From Gigaspora rosea (taxonomy: Eukaryota > Glomeromycota > Glomeromycetes > Diversisporales > Gigasporaceae): 64,000 bases of DNA. A program made the translations under genes and the position numbers. The notes beneath the pieces were generated by a model. The model was not told where the DNA came from. It worked only from the letters and a program-made list of their open reading frames with translations, and did no database searches. This document shows positions 1 through 11,770 of this stretch, one piece after another; position 1 is the first letter of the stretch; the number at the start of each line of letters is the position of its first letter. The stretch lies in NCBI GenBank assembly GCA_003550325.1, contig QKWP01000767.1, positions 88,413 to 152,412 on the forward strand. Reading direction: 5' to 3'.

Positions 1-1693
1 CTGAAGTTTTTGGTATCGAATATTTAAAAGGTTCGGATTGAACATCTAACATTAGTAAACCCGGAGTAACAGTTGTTTGATTGTACTCAATACCTAAAAT
101 TATCAATTGATAATAATGATATGAATTTAGGATGAGCTTATAATTGTTAAATAAATAATTTGTTAATTCATACTTGAAGTTCCGCCCATTATAATTAGAG
201 AATTTTTGTCTGGCGTCAAGACTGCTGTATGCCCTACTCGAGATTGAATAGTACTTGGGGTGTTTGCTTTCTAGAATATAGAAAAAAAATATATATTAGA
301 ACAACTACAGGCTCACAATTATGGTAAAAACAAAAGATTTTAAGAATATTTTAAGCCCGAAGATATGTTTATTCACATGGAGAACAGGTTTCTTGGGCGC
401 CTCTAGTTACATTTCTAGAATTTCTAGAGGATGTCCATGTGTATATATCCAGAGACGATGATTTTCTAAAGTTGGGATATGGCACGGAAATGAAATTTTG
501 ATTGATATCCGAAATAATATTCAATAATTTGGATGCAGAATAATTGAGTTTTCTATTAAAACCATGTAGAATTCATAAATTATAGTGCAAGTCACGGATT
601 TTATAACGCACGGAATTTTGCAGAACTTGATTTTTTATCACGAACGTAATTGACAATTTATCATCTCATAAATCATCGTCTCTGGTATATGAAGTTTTCT
701 CGCGCTTCCCATTTAACTTGAATTATGAGAAATAGATACGAACGTGTGACGACCAACTTAAAGTATTTGTATCAAATATTTGAATCTAAAATATGAAATT
801 GCATATAATAATTAATTTTAGCATTTTTTAAATAAAAAAAAAGAAAGAAAAGTATTACAGTACTTCATCCATGCTAATTAAATTAGTTTGATTTCCAGGA
901 GCGTTCTGACCAACACCACCGATGTAAACAATTTTTCCATTTTGAAGCAATACTGCTGCACTGTGGCTCCGACGTGATGGGGTATTTGGTGCCGCCGAAA
1001 TATTTTGCCATGATACTTGGATCGTATTAAATATATACATTTCATTATATAAAATTAATTTATCTGATGCCATATCCAGTTCTACTCTTCCGCCAAATAT
1101 GTATGCAATTCCATTGGAGTCTATTACTGTTGAAGTTGATCTACGTCTAGAAGGCTGAGTCCCATTAATTCCTTGTTCAGGTACTAACCAACTTTGGTAA
1201 ACTGCTCGATACATATAAATAAATTGAGTCGTAACATTCCAGTTTAATGATTTAAGGTCTTGTTGCGTCCCACCGACTAAGTAAATATCAGTTTTCCCAG
1301 ATCCTCCGACAATTGCAGTTCTTAATATGTATAAATGGATGTATGACACAATGTTTAATGATTTTATAGAACATATCTAATGGAAAATCAACCTTTTTCA
1401 TTTCCGAAGGGCATCCGTGAACTTTCGGTAATGTCTACAAATGGCGGATTATTAATACTGAATTGCAATGAAAGATTCAAGTAAAACACTTCGTCCGACA
1501 AATTAAATTGTCTTATTTGTGAATATGCTGGATTCGAAGTTGAAAGCCGACGAGAACCCCCCATAAAATAGAGTAGGTTTCCTACTACCGTTGATTCCTG
1601 ACCGCCGCGCCCTTCGGGTATGAAGCAGTCAATTTGAAAAGCTCCACATATGTATATGAATATAAAAAAATTTATTATAACTGAATAATTCAT
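1..1693 (-). CDS. Secreted kelch-repeat protein, partial at left edge, one-base frame break
   Basis: Kelch proteins fold as beta-propellers for protein binding; the partner is unknown. Predicted exons on the minus strand are 1693-1393, 1320-864, 270-174 and 93 to the window edge. Residues 1-24 look like a signal peptide. Kelch hallmarks follow: GG pairs in LYFMGGS, IYLVGG, AYIFGGR, VYIGGV and IIMGGT, each followed by aromatic residues. The protein aligns along its length with the divergent gene at 2025-4051, which fixes the exon edges. Introns 271-863 and 94-173 have good GT-AG borders and matching phase. The first intron does not: joining GAAAAAG to AACTGC shifts frame by one base, whereas one extra G would give EKGTAIVGG, matching the neighbour (EKGTTVKG). 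The gene is therefore either slightly broken or carries a sequencing error. It has two introns its neighbour lacks. Confidence 0.75.
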
Positions 1694-2024
1694 TTATTTA
1701 TCGAGTTAAAAAAAAAAATCAAAGTAATCTAAGATTACTCTTGTAATTGTTGAATTTAATATAAAATAATTTCGTTATTGTTTGTTACATGGAGTATTGA
1801 AAATTACGAGATTTGGAAATATGAATAAGATAATAAATAATAAACATAATTTGAAACTACAAACAGAATACGTAGCATTTTCCTCTTTAGGTTATATCCA
1901 ATTTGTCATGCAAGTCACACAAGTCATCGTAAATTAAATATATTTGAAATCTGCAACAGCTTTCCGTATTAATTTTTAAGGGCATCATCTTTGTTGAATT
2001 TAATTTTTATCATTATTATAAGAT
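1694..2024. promoter_or_regulatory. Shared upstream region of two divergent kelch genes
   Basis: The 331 bases between the two start codons must hold both promoters. The stretch is AT-rich with a poly-A run at about 1707-1718 and no ORF or repeat termini. No specific binding site could be identified by eye, so the regulatory role is inferred only from the head-to-head arrangement. Confidence 0.4.
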
Positions 2025-4051
2025 ATGGCCTTGTTTTGTTTAATTTTTGTTTTGTCATTAATTGCTTACGGTGTTAGTTCTTTTGACCCAGAACCACGTG
2101 GTGGTCACATGGCTGTACTGATTGATAAAAGACTTTATTTTATGGGAGGATCAAAACCTATACCCAAAAATTCAACTTTTTGGAGTCCTAATCGTCAATT
2201 TAATTTATCAGATGAAGTATTCTATCTGGATCTTTCATCACCATTTACTATTGACGCCCCTCCATACATGGACATTTCATCAACTTCACAGATGCCTTTT
2301 GGCAGTGAAAAAGGGACAACGGTAAAAGGAAATAATGATTTGCGCATTTTTCTTGTTGGTGGAGTGCAGCAAAATATACAAACTCTTGCTTATGATGTGA
2401 AGACACAAGTTTGGGGTACTAGTGGACCTGGAACTACTGGACCTCCACTCCCTAATCGTAGGTCTACTGCAACAATAATTGATCAAAATGGTGTAATTTA
2501 TATATTTGGTGGAAGAGTAGAAATAGATACGGGCTCTAATGTTTTTACATGTTTTAATGATATGTTCACATTTAACATTGATTCGTTGGTATGGACAAAC
2601 CTTTCACTTCCTAATTCTCCATCACCGCGCAGCCATTGTTCTGCAACTTTAATGCCTGATGGAAAAATTATTTATATTGGAGGTGTTAACCAATCTATTC
2701 CTGGTCAGCCTGCAAGTCGTATAGTTATGAATGAGGTAACAACTTCGTAATTCAATTATTAAAAAGGATATGTTGCTTATTTTATTTATTATACATTTAA
2801 AAGATGGTTAATTTTAACTTAGATTTATGTTTTTGATACTATTTTATCAACCTGGTCATTGAAGGTATTTCATCGTTTTAATCAATATTTTTATAAATTC
2901 TAATAATGAGCAAAAAAATTACAAATTTCATAACAGGCTGCAAAGATTCCCAGTTTTGTGGATATCGGACCTCGTGTTGGACACACTGCAGTTTTAGGTA
3001 AATACTAAGATTTTGGATTTTAGCCGGTTTTATTTTTTTTAAAAAAACAGATATAATCGGTTTTAACATAAGAAAAATAAAACCAGTTCCAAATTCTAAT
3101 CTTTGGAAATAAGGGTATTTTCTGTCAATTACTTTCTCAACGTGTAATTTTTGAAAATTAAGGATGAACATAACTTGAGTTAGCTCAAGTCAAGCTTTGA
3201 GCAATTCGTAATTAATGGAATTTGTTAGAATTTCAAGCATTGAGTCAATTCGACTTACTTAAAAGTGTGAACAAGTCGAATGTGGGTCGAGTTGACTTAA
3301 GTCATGACTTGTTGAGTTGTGACTATCCCTAATGAAAATGCAATCATTATTTGTGCAAAAGAAAAATGCTTTCAGATAAACAGATTTGAAATATTTAAAT
3401 GTATCATAATTTATCATATTAAATATTAAGGATTTAAATGTTCACGAAAATTATAAATGTAGTTATTTTATGTATTGCAATTTACTTAATAACAAAAATT
3501 TTTCTTTATTTCTAAAGCGCCAGATAATCATACTATAGTAATTTTTGGTGGAACAACAAGTTATGGACTTAATCAGACTACTGCCTATCCAGTTTTTGTA
3601 TCACTAGATGTAAAGTCTGAACCTTATCAATATTCAGCCCTTCAGCCTTCTGGGAACATCCCACCTCCACTATCGTTTCATACTGCAACTTTATATAAAA
3701 ATTATATGATCATAGCATTTGGTAAAAATTTGTCCATTTATTTAATTATATAATTAAGTATTTATAAATTTATTTTTAACAACAATTTTTTGAATAACAG
3801 GCAATATTACAAATGATTATGGTCCTTCAAATGAAACATCGTCTTCTTTATATATAATGGATTTGTCAAGTTATACTTGGATAAACCAATTTAATAATTA
3901 CTCTACATTAACTGTTTCTCCCCCAGTTTCTACTCCAAAAATGACTATAAATCCATCAACATCTGGTTTAGAGTATACAGAAGATTATAAAATTATTATT
4001 AGAATAGCTGCTACTCTTGGTTATATTATGTTTATAACGATATTTGTTTAA
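2025..4051 (+). CDS. Secreted kelch-repeat protein with C-terminal hydrophobic tail, four exons
   Basis: Predicted exons are 2025-2735, 2946-2997, 3518-3721 and 3801-4051. Their lengths sum to 1218 nt, giving an uninterrupted 405-aa protein, and all borders are GT-AG with matching phase. Residues 1-19 (MALFCLIFVLSLIAYGVSS) form a signal peptide. Kelch repeats follow with LYFMGGS, IFLVGGV, IYIFGGR, IYIGGV and IVIFGG and the usual downstream aromatic residues. The last ~20 residues (IIIRIAATLGYIMFITIFV) form a membrane segment or a GPI-type signal ending at the stop codon, so the protein is probably displayed outside the cell. Secreted kelch proteins with a terminal membrane segment are, as far as I know, a multi-copy family in mycorrhizal fungi. 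Intron 2 contains a short MITE at 3159-3331. The ligand is unknown. Confidence 0.88.
3159..3331. mobile_element. hAT-like MITE inside an intron of the kelch gene
   Basis: The ends TAAGGATGAACATAACT and, inverted, TAGGGATAGTCACAACT form imperfect terminal repeats. Flanks ttgaaaat (3151-3158) and atgaaaat (3332-3339) match at 7 of 8 positions, as expected for an aged 8-bp target duplication. The interior repeats AGTCGA/AAGTCA words on both strands. It carries no coding sequence. Confidence 0.6.
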
Positions 4052-4320
4052 GTACTATTTTCATAGTTGCCAACAGGTCAATTAACTTATTGTAAGTTTC
4101 ATTTAATGACGCCTGTAAATAGCTAATTACTACAATTATATTTACTGCATATTTTTACAAAAAATTTTAAAACTTTAATTGTAGTAAATATTATTACGTG
4201 TAGTAATCATTAATTACTTCGCATAGTAATTACTACTACATGTAGTTATTATTACTATATATATAGTAATATCTATTACCTGTGATAAATATATAGTTGG
4301 TGCAATAATTACTGAATCAC
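4052..4320. repeat. Intergenic stretch rich in TAGTAATTA words
   Basis: Downstream of the kelch stop codon the sequence repeats short words such as tagtaattactac in both orientations between about 4115 and 4290, so it could fold into several hairpins. No gene or clear element end was found here. Confidence 0.45.
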
Positions 4321-4380
4321 GGCATTATATAAACTTTTCTCTGGTAAAATTAATTCTACCATAGTTTGCTGTAAATATTA

Positions 4381-4985
4381 GTGCCGTAATGCCATAATTC
4401 TGTAATGCTGCAATGCCGTAATCCGTAATGCCGTAATTTTGTAATGCTGTAATACTGCAATTCCGTAATGCCACAATATAATAATACCATAGTACCTTAA
4501 TAATGTAATAATGCGCTACCATAACACTATAACAGTATATTATAATGTTGTAATTAAGTAGCTGCGCGACACAGTCACTCCAAATCAAGGATAGATATAG
4601 TTGGTAGTAGAGTTGGCATTATGGCGTTACGGCATTACGGAGTTACGGCATTACGACAATACTGTCTTAATACCTTAATAACTGTCTTTGATTTCAAGAT
4701 CAAGTGTAATGCAAAAATCAATCCGATCCAAAAAATCATTCATAACTCAACATTTTGCCTATTAATCTGTCTTTTGCGCACTAACAAAAAGCTTTCCTTT
4801 CGAAATGCTGGTTTTACTAAAGTGTTTCAATACTGTAAGTAGAGGATTTATTAGTAAAAATTTTATTTAAACTGTTGGGCAATCAAAAAATTGAGATCCT
4901 GCCGTGCGTAATTGGTGTAGTTGCTATCAATCTATAAATAAATCCTCTAGTTATGACATTACGGCAGTGTGGTATTACAGCACAC
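4381..4985. repeat. Clustered GTAATGCCGTAAT repeats in both orientations
   Basis: Between 4381 and 4490 the words gtaatgccgtaat, gtaatgctgtaat and variants recur about every 13 bases. Their inverse (ttacggcattacgg) recurs at 4616-4660, and a weaker inverse copy lies at 4955-4985. This resembles the subterminal repeat ends of a DNA transposon. A fragment at about 4558-4590 (gtagctgcgcgacacagtca) resembles the terminus of the element at 43123-44298. Short ORFs here are repeat translations. Confidence 0.55.
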
Positions 4986-5194
4986 TATAATTATTGCAAA
5001 TAATACGGTGTTAACCCGCGAATTAGCTCTCGGAAATCAAAGCTAACGGAGCAACTAATATAAGGGAGTCACGTGAGCACAGAGACACGGAACTGTGTAG
5101 TTGTAGCAAACACGTACAATCACCAAATTATTATCGATTGCAGATTGTGCTCAACTATTTAGCATGATTTATAAATATAAGGGGTAGTCCGCAG

Positions 5195-5418
5195 CAGTGT
5201 CTGAAATTGGGTTGCGGAGTCTGCGGACCGCAACAAATTTTAAATTTCCGCAACCAAAATCTGAAGTGCATATGCGAATTCCGCATATAAATTTGCAAAT
5301 TTTACTTATAAATTTCGATTAAATGCTTATGCGCGCAACTAAATTCTTATAATCCGCAACTATTTTTTTTATTTAGTTGCAGCCCGCAACTAATTTAAAA
5401 ATTGAATTTCAGACACTG
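5195..5418. mobile_element. 224-bp hAT-type MITE with exact 8-bp target duplication
   Basis: Perfect 14-bp inverted termini CAGTGTCTGAAATT face each other. The element is flanked by identical 8-mers gtccgcag at 5187-5194 and 5419-5426. An 8-bp duplication and CAGTG-type ends are hallmarks of the hAT superfamily. The inside has inverted GTTGCGG/CCGCAAC motifs and no ORF, so it is non-autonomous. Identical flanks point to a fairly recent insertion. Confidence 0.88.
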
Positions 5419-5650
5419 GTCCGCAGTTGAAGGGTATAAATTAAAGGTCTATGTTTTTGACAGATTCTTTTTTCCTTATTTGTTTGTGTAGTATAATTCT
5501 TTTTTGCCTGTTGTGCTTATATTGTGTAATGTTATTTCTGTTTATGTTTATGCTGTGTAATAGTTTCTATGTGAGATCGACGGGCTTAATTTCCTTCTAA
5601 TTCCGTAAAAGGAAATTTTTGTTTTTCATTTTTATAGTTACTTAGATACT

Positions 5651-5690
5651 GATCAGAACGGATCAGAACGGATCAGAACGGATCAGATCT
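5651..5690. repeat. 10-bp tandem repeat (gatcagaacg)
   Basis: Three exact copies of gatcagaacg followed by a diverged fourth (gatcagatct) form a short microsatellite-like run. No element or gene is associated with it. Confidence 0.8.
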
Positions 5691-5896
5691 GATACGATTT
5701 ACTATCGGTATGTTTCGTGTGTGCGCAATGTCAAGTTGATGTGAATAGGAACTTTCTTGTCATTTTTTGAATGATTTGCCTTGATTTGCACTTTATTTTT
5801 TATTTATTTGACTTTTTGCGCTTTTTTACTCTGGATTTTTTGCCGGTTTGATTAATTGATAATCAGTGATCGTCAAAGCTTGTAGCGAAAGACTTG

Positions 5897-6042
5897 AGGT
5901 GGGCATCTTGGACTTGTCAGTGATGTGTGCTTAATTGTTACATGATCAATGTTATGAAAATCACATTGGATATCAATGTTTGCATAATTTATAATATGTG
6001 ACGATTAAGCAAACATTACTGCTAGGTGCGAGATGCCCATCT
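5897..6042. mobile_element. Inverted-repeat (MITE-like) element
   Basis: The left arm beginning aggtgggcatcttggac pairs with the right arm ending gcgagatgcccatct. Similarity continues inward for about 45 bases (cagtgatgtgtgcttaat against its inverse). No coding capacity and no certain target duplication were seen. Confidence 0.55.
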
Positions 6043-7260
6043 TTACAAAAGACTATAGTGAAAGCTCATTAATTACTTCCATCTTAGTTACCCGTATTTG
6101 TATTATTAGCCAATGAAATTTTTTTAATTAATTAATTTAATAAATAAAATCACTGATAATTAATAAATCACTGGTAAAGATAAATTTTAAGGTGACGCTT
6201 TTTTTAGTTGGTTGGTTGTTGTTGGAAAAAAAAAGGCATGATTTGAATGCTACTTAACTTGTTATCTAACCTGGCATTCAACACTATTGCTTGATTTTGT
6301 GGGTATGCATATCTGTGAATTCATGGATAGTATTGATTGGCGGATGATTAACAGGTTGGGTGTAGAGATGGGAAAAATACGCATTTTATAATAAAATGCA
6401 CATGAATGTGCATTAATGCACATGATACCGTATAATAAAAAATTTTTTTAATTTTTATCTTTATTATTGATAATATATCTAAATAAAGATACTACATATT
6501 GAAACTAAAATCAGATTTTGCCTATATGTATAAATTTTTGCAAATTAGCTAATTGTAAACTTCATTGTTGCTTATCTTATATAATTTGACACCTAACCTG
6601 TAGCTCTGCCACGGGAGCTTTGTATTAAACTTTAGAAAATTAATTAAAATCTGTAAATTCGCATTATATAGTATTCATAAATATGCTGAGTTAGTTTGCA
6701 TTGAATTGTCACAAAAAAATTCTGTTACTGAACATACTATTCTATTAACTAAAGATCAAGTTAGTTTGCATTAAATTATGTTATTATAAAATTCTGCCAC
6801 AGAATTCACTCTATTTCAGTATGGTTGAGCCAGTTTTTATTAAAATTATTGTGATTTTTATCATGAGTTTTTATAAAAATTCTATTACAAAATTTGCTCA
6901 CTGTACCAGTAATTCAATATATAGTGGGTTAGTTTGAATTAGTATAAGCTAACTATAAAAAGTTTGTTACAAAGCTCATTACTCCAATAACAGATAGTAT
7001 GCAGCTTAGTTTTATTGGTGAATGCCAATTTTTAAAATAAGTGTTGCAAAGAGAAAGCCTTATATTGCTATATTAGTTTTAGCACATTGATCACCTTTTG
7101 AATATAACCGTAAATTTTGGTAGATAGACATAAAACTACAAGTCACTGAGAAAATTATTTATTATCAGATAATCTGGACGGCAAAAATTTTGCCAAAAAT
7201 TCTAGAAATCAATCATCTAAATATTTGGTTGAATGTAACTTTGTTTAATATTCGCTAATA

Positions 7261-7602
7261 TGGAGTGCTCCGTATTAAAAGGGCCCATTTTTACAATTTT
7301 TTGAAAAATGAGTTTTTATTAAATTCATGTAAATTTTGACATGATTGATATTTTTCAATTCTTAATGAAAGTCGATTTGCATAATAAAAAATCAAGATAA
7401 TTTAAAAAGAAAAATTACATGAGGCTATATAGAGCCAACACGTCACGAGATTATCCGATAGTCACCTGCCATCTTTAACCAATCAAAATCGTGAAATTTA
7501 ATTAATCCCGGATCAGTCCAAAAATCAAAACAAATGGTTAAACTCAATTATCTCAAAATGAGATAAATGTAAAAATGGGCCCTTTTAATACGGAGCACTC
7601 CA
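7261..7602. mobile_element. 342-bp MITE with perfect 35-bp inverted termini and TA flanks
   Basis: Both ends read TGGAGTGCTCCGTATTAAAA inward and stay identical for 35 bases. The element is bordered by TA at 7259-7260 and 7603-7604. TA duplication suggests Tc1/mariner-like mobilisation. The perfect termini indicate a young insertion. No ORF is present. Confidence 0.8.
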
Positions 7603-7955
7603 TATATTCACTATTTTTTTATTAATATATTTACTATTTTTTTATTAATATATTCACTATTTTTTTATTAATATATTCACTATTTTTTTATTAATATATT
7701 CACTATTTTTTTATTAATATATTCATATATTTTTTTATTAATATATTCACTATTTTTTTATTAATATATTCACTATTTTTTTATTAATATATTCACTATT
7801 TTTTTTCTATTAATATATTCACTATTTTTTATTAATATATTCACTATTTTTTTATTAATATATTCACTATTTTTTTTATTAATAGATTCACTATTTTTTT
7901 TATTAATATATTGACTATTTTTTATTAATATATTCACTATTTTTTTGTTAATCAT
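7603..7955. repeat. ~23-bp AT-rich minisatellite, about 15 units
   Basis: Units of the form attcactatttttttattaat repeat with small length changes in the T run. The array starts at the right edge of the MITE, and the left flank of that MITE (ttaatattcgctaata) resembles a diverged unit. The minus-strand ORF of repeated SINKKN-type residues is only a translation of the repeat. Confidence 0.9.
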
Positions 7956-8267
7956 ATGTTTTATCTAATAGTAGAGCATTTGTCGTGTTCTTGCACTTGT
8001 TCTTGTAAATATTAGGCTATAAACAATAAAAGTAAATTTGGAAAATTCACATTCACAATATTGTGTCGTTTATGGGCATTAATAAGGGCATTAAAAAATG
8101 ATATAATAATTACTCAAATGCTATAAAAATTACTCGACCATGATAATAGTTATAATCATCTTATGTATTTCTGTTAGTTTTCGTCACATTTTTCGGATAC
8201 AACCAATCAAAAATATAAAGCGAACTGACTCAGAATTGAAGTATATAGATAGATTAGAATGTTAATT

Positions 8268-8485
8268 TATTATTATTATTATTAATTTTATTTTTTATTT
8301 TTTTAGTTTAATGGCCGTCTACATTGGCCGTAGGTTTTTATTGAATATTAATGATATTTGTTACATTAACGAGTGTACAGTTAGCCACACGTGCACTTTT
8401 GGTGCCTAATTTAAGTAGTCTGCCTGAGGGCTCTACACTAGCTGCCATACCTGCAGACCAACTATGGGACCTGCCTATTTAAAAT
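8268..8485 (-). mobile_element. 5'-truncated copy of the tRNA-headed retroelement
   Basis: Only the 3' part is present in minus orientation: the segment with gtctaatttaagtagtctgc and the block before it match the 41807-42812 copy. It ends in a T-rich tail on the plus strand. Exact 15-bp duplications attagaatgttaatt flank it at 8253-8267 and 8486-8500. 5' truncation with a long duplication is typical of LINE-driven insertion. Confidence 0.8.
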
Positions 8486-8839
8486 ATTAGAATGTTAATT
8501 ATACTTATTTTATATTTAATTTTTCTATATAAAATTTTGATGTGATAAAATGTGCATGATTCGAAAACTTGCGCATTAATGCGCATTTATGCGCATGATT
8601 GAGAAATTATGCGCATGCATGAAACCCATCTCTATGTCAAGCTAATCCAGAATATTCAAAGTTTGCACTCTTTTATTGGCCATTTCTTCTTAAAGAGTTT
8701 GTATTACTCACTAAAATACGTGCATGCCCCTAACTTATTTAGGTGAATACCGCAAAAATACCCTAAGTTAAATATTCTTCAAACTCTCCTATTAATAATA
8801 TTTCTGTCACGTAATATAAGCACTACCAATGATAAACCT

Positions 8840-9031
8840 GTTATCAAGCTTCTAATTATATTTCATGTCAAGTTTGATCACTAAGTATCATCTATAGAAA
8901 ATCTATTATTGAAATTTCAATTATTTTTGTAATAAACTTGGCAAAATATAATTAAAATCCCAATAATAGATTTTCTCTAGATGATACTTTGGGAACAAAC
9001 TGAACATAAATATGATTGTAATCCTGATAAC
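8840..9031. repeat. Inverted repeat with ~80-bp arms
   Basis: The left arm (gttatcaagcttctaattat onward through tagaaaatctattattg) pairs with the right arm (caataatagattttct through cctgataac). It is probably an old MITE. No target duplication is clear. Confidence 0.55.
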
Positions 9032-10080
9032 AAAATTTTCTTTAACAACAACAATGTGTTAAATACTTTCTCAAGCGGGCAACAAAGTCGCCCGCCATAC
9101 TCGCAATTGCTAGTTCTTGTTAAAAATAAAGAGATTGTATAAATTTTTTTAAAATAAAAACCATGATTATGTATTATTTAAATTTTATTTTTTATTTGTT
9201 TAATGTTTATAAAAAATTTGAGCATGTTTATAAAAGAATCATATATAATTTTTTTAAAAAATTTAATTTTGAAAATTTTTTCTTTTTTCTTAGTTAAGAT
9301 TTAACCTTATTACCTTAATACAAAGTTGTAAAAAATTTAAAAATAACAACTTTTGTTATTACCACTTTTATAATTGACTTTTACTAAAATGCACCTATGG
9401 TGTTTTGTCACCTATGTTACATTATCTTAAAAACTAGCTAATTAATTAGTACACAGTGCTCTAAGTAAAAATGCTTTATACAGTACCCCTAAAACCCTTT
9501 CCAAATCTTAACACTAACTCTAGATACTAACTCTATTATGAAAATTTATTGCAAAACACCAAAGAAGTCATAAAGTGCTGAAAAAGTCTAGGTTGGTTTT
9601 CTTGCAAAGTGTCAGAAAGTAAGTGTTCTTTTCTTGCAAAGTGCCAGAATAAAATAAATTAATAAAACAAATTTTAAAAAAAATAAAAAACAAAAAACAA
9701 AAACAAATTATATCAAATGAAAAAATAAATAAAGTCCTAACTAAACCTTTAAAGTTGTATAAGAAACTATATTTTTAAAACCAATAGTAAATTTTCAAAT
9801 TTTGCACTAGTTTATTTCTTTAAGGAAGCATTCTTGAAAATTTAGAAATTGCTAAAGAAATCAGTTGTGTGTTCTTGCAAAGTGTTAGAAGTTTGGGTTG
9901 GCTTGTGCAAGGTTTTGAAAAGTTGTTTGTTTTTTTGCAAAGGTGTTCTTGTAAAGTGCCAAAATAAAAATAAAATGAAAAAATTAAAAAATAAATAAAT
10001 AAATAAAAAATAAAAAAAAACAAAATAAAAACAAAAAAGATAAAAAGAAAAAAAACAAAATAGGACCCTGAATAATATAT
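9032..10080. other. AT-rich non-coding stretch
   Basis: The stretch is mostly A-runs, T-runs and near-duplicate phrases such as ttcttgcaaagtgccag (about 9600-9650, again near 9930-9960). No gene, terminal repeats or conserved frame was recognised. Confidence 0.5.
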
Positions 10081-10845
10081 AGGGTAAATGGGGGTATTGT
10101 GGCCAGAGGTATTGTGGCCAAGTGAAATATCTTGTGATCTAGTAATTAGAATTGGACAAATTTTATACCATTCAATTCGTTTCATCGAGACAAATTGAAT
10201 TGTATAAAATTTGTCCAATTCTGATCACTAGATCACAAGATATCATCATTTATGCAAAATATAGGTTTTGCGCATATTTGAATTAATTATTAAATATATA
10301 TGGAATATTTAATAGTATAGTTAATAACTTTTGATCTACTGGTTCATTTGGGACGATTTTACCACAAAAATGACCATCTCAGTGAGATGATTCTAACAAG
10401 CATAAAATTGTCAAAATCTAATCACGGAGTCCTGAGATCAATATAAATTTATTTTATTTTATAAAATTATATTAGTAAATCTGCAAAATTTTTACTTAAC
10501 GATCTTGGGATCCAGTAATTGGATTTTAACAATTTTGTGCTTGTTAGAATCACTCACTGAAACAGTCATTTTGGTGGTAAAATCATCCAAAACAGACCAG
10601 TAAATCAAAAGTTATTTGCTGTTAAATAATTGGTCACAATACCCCCCTAAAATTTAGTTTTTATATTATATTTGTGTACTAATTATTTATATCTAAAACT
10701 ATATATAATATAAAGATTTTTTTACAGTAATTTATTCTTTATTAATTATAGTTCAAATAATAAAAATTTTACAAAAATCTATTTGCTTATTAAAAAAATT
10801 TTATTAGTAGAAACTTTAACCTGGCCACAATACCCCATTTACCTT
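10081..10845. mobile_element. Element with AGGGTAAATGGGG...GTGGCC termini
   Basis: The left end agggtaaatgggggtattg and inverse right end aaggtaaatggggtattgtg share about 20 bases, followed by GGCCA. Inside are two further inverted repeats. A ~130-bp palindrome is centred near 10185 with arms containing atcttgtgatctagtaatta. Another is centred near 10440 with arms containing aacttttgatctactgg. The same inner words occur in elements near 28.0, 34.8, 38.3 and 61.0 kb. No ORF supports autonomy. Confidence 0.55.
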
Positions 10846-11770
10846 ATAGAAGTTATATTGACTTTAATATAAACTTTTTGTAAATTTTCCACTTTTTATT
10901 AGAGCTAATTAACCTTATTTTATATATAAGCTTTAATATTTAAGTAATTTTACCTAGTAAACAAATATGAAAAAATGTGCTTGTCACCGGCGGTAACAGT
11001 AACCAAATTAGGGTTAGGGTTAGTTTTAGAATTAGAAGAAGGTTTATTATATAATAAAACACCTTAAGAAGCATTTTTAGCTAGAAAAAAATATTGGTTT
11101 CATAGGCACAATTTGAAGTTATTGCGATTAGTGATTTTTTGAATTTTTTTGTCATACCTAATCTAGCAATTTGATTGGCTCGGAACTGTAACCACGGTTA
11201 CAAATAGATTCGCTCAACAAATATAACCAATATTTTTTTCTTGTTTTAAAAAATTTTTTTTAAAAAAAATTTTCTTTTAAAATTTTTCTCATAAAAATTT
11301 TTCTCATAAAAATTTTTCTCTAAAAAATTTTTTAAGAAAAATTTTTTCAAATAAATTTTTCTAAAAAAAATATATTTTCTTAAAAAAAATTTTTCTCTTT
11401 TTTTTTTTTTATTTCATTATCCAAATTTTAAATATAATCTATTTAAAATTTATTAATTTTATTCATTTTAAGTAACATAACATTAAAGGCTTTTATTCAC
11501 TTTTAAATATAACCTTTTGGCAAATAATCTCTTTTTAAATATAACATTTTAGTAAAAAAGTAACTTTTTTATACAAAATTTTAATATAACCTCTATTCAG
11601 GGTTCTAAAAAAATAAAAACAAAAAATGAAATAAAAACAAAAAAGCTAAAAAAACAAAATAGAAGGTCCAGTGTGTATAGATAGTGATGAAATTAAATTT
11701 TAATTTTGAAAATTTCAATAGTTGAAAATTATATTCAACTATTGAAACCAAAATTATTTTCAACAGTTGA
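10846..11770. other. AT-rich stretch with telomere-like words and A/T runs
   Basis: Two tandem TTAGGG units lie at about 11011-11022. From 11240 to 11410 alternating A and T runs with aaaaatttttctcat repeats form simple sequence. No gene was found. Confidence 0.5.

Larger units (their letters stand above)
6363..8634. mobile_element. ~2.3-kb element with TAGAGATGGG termini, composite
   Basis: The left end TAGAGATGGGAAAAATACGCAT matches the inverse of the right end (atgcatgaaacccatctcta). Both are followed by runs of TGCGCAT/TGCACAT words. The interior has been invaded: a TA-flanked MITE (7261-7602), a 23-bp minisatellite (7603-7955) and a truncated retroelement (8268-8485) lie inside. Flanking 8-mers do not match, so the boundaries rest on the termini alone. 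No transposase reading frame remains. Confidence 0.5.

Noticed and set aside
7773..7955. Asn/Lys-rich 60-aa protein
   Set aside because: It is the minus-strand reading of the 23-bp minisatellite.
11008..11030. Telomere or telomere-proximal end
   Set aside because: Only two to three TTAGGG units occur here and in a few other places. Genes and repeats continue on both sides, so they are short interstitial words.
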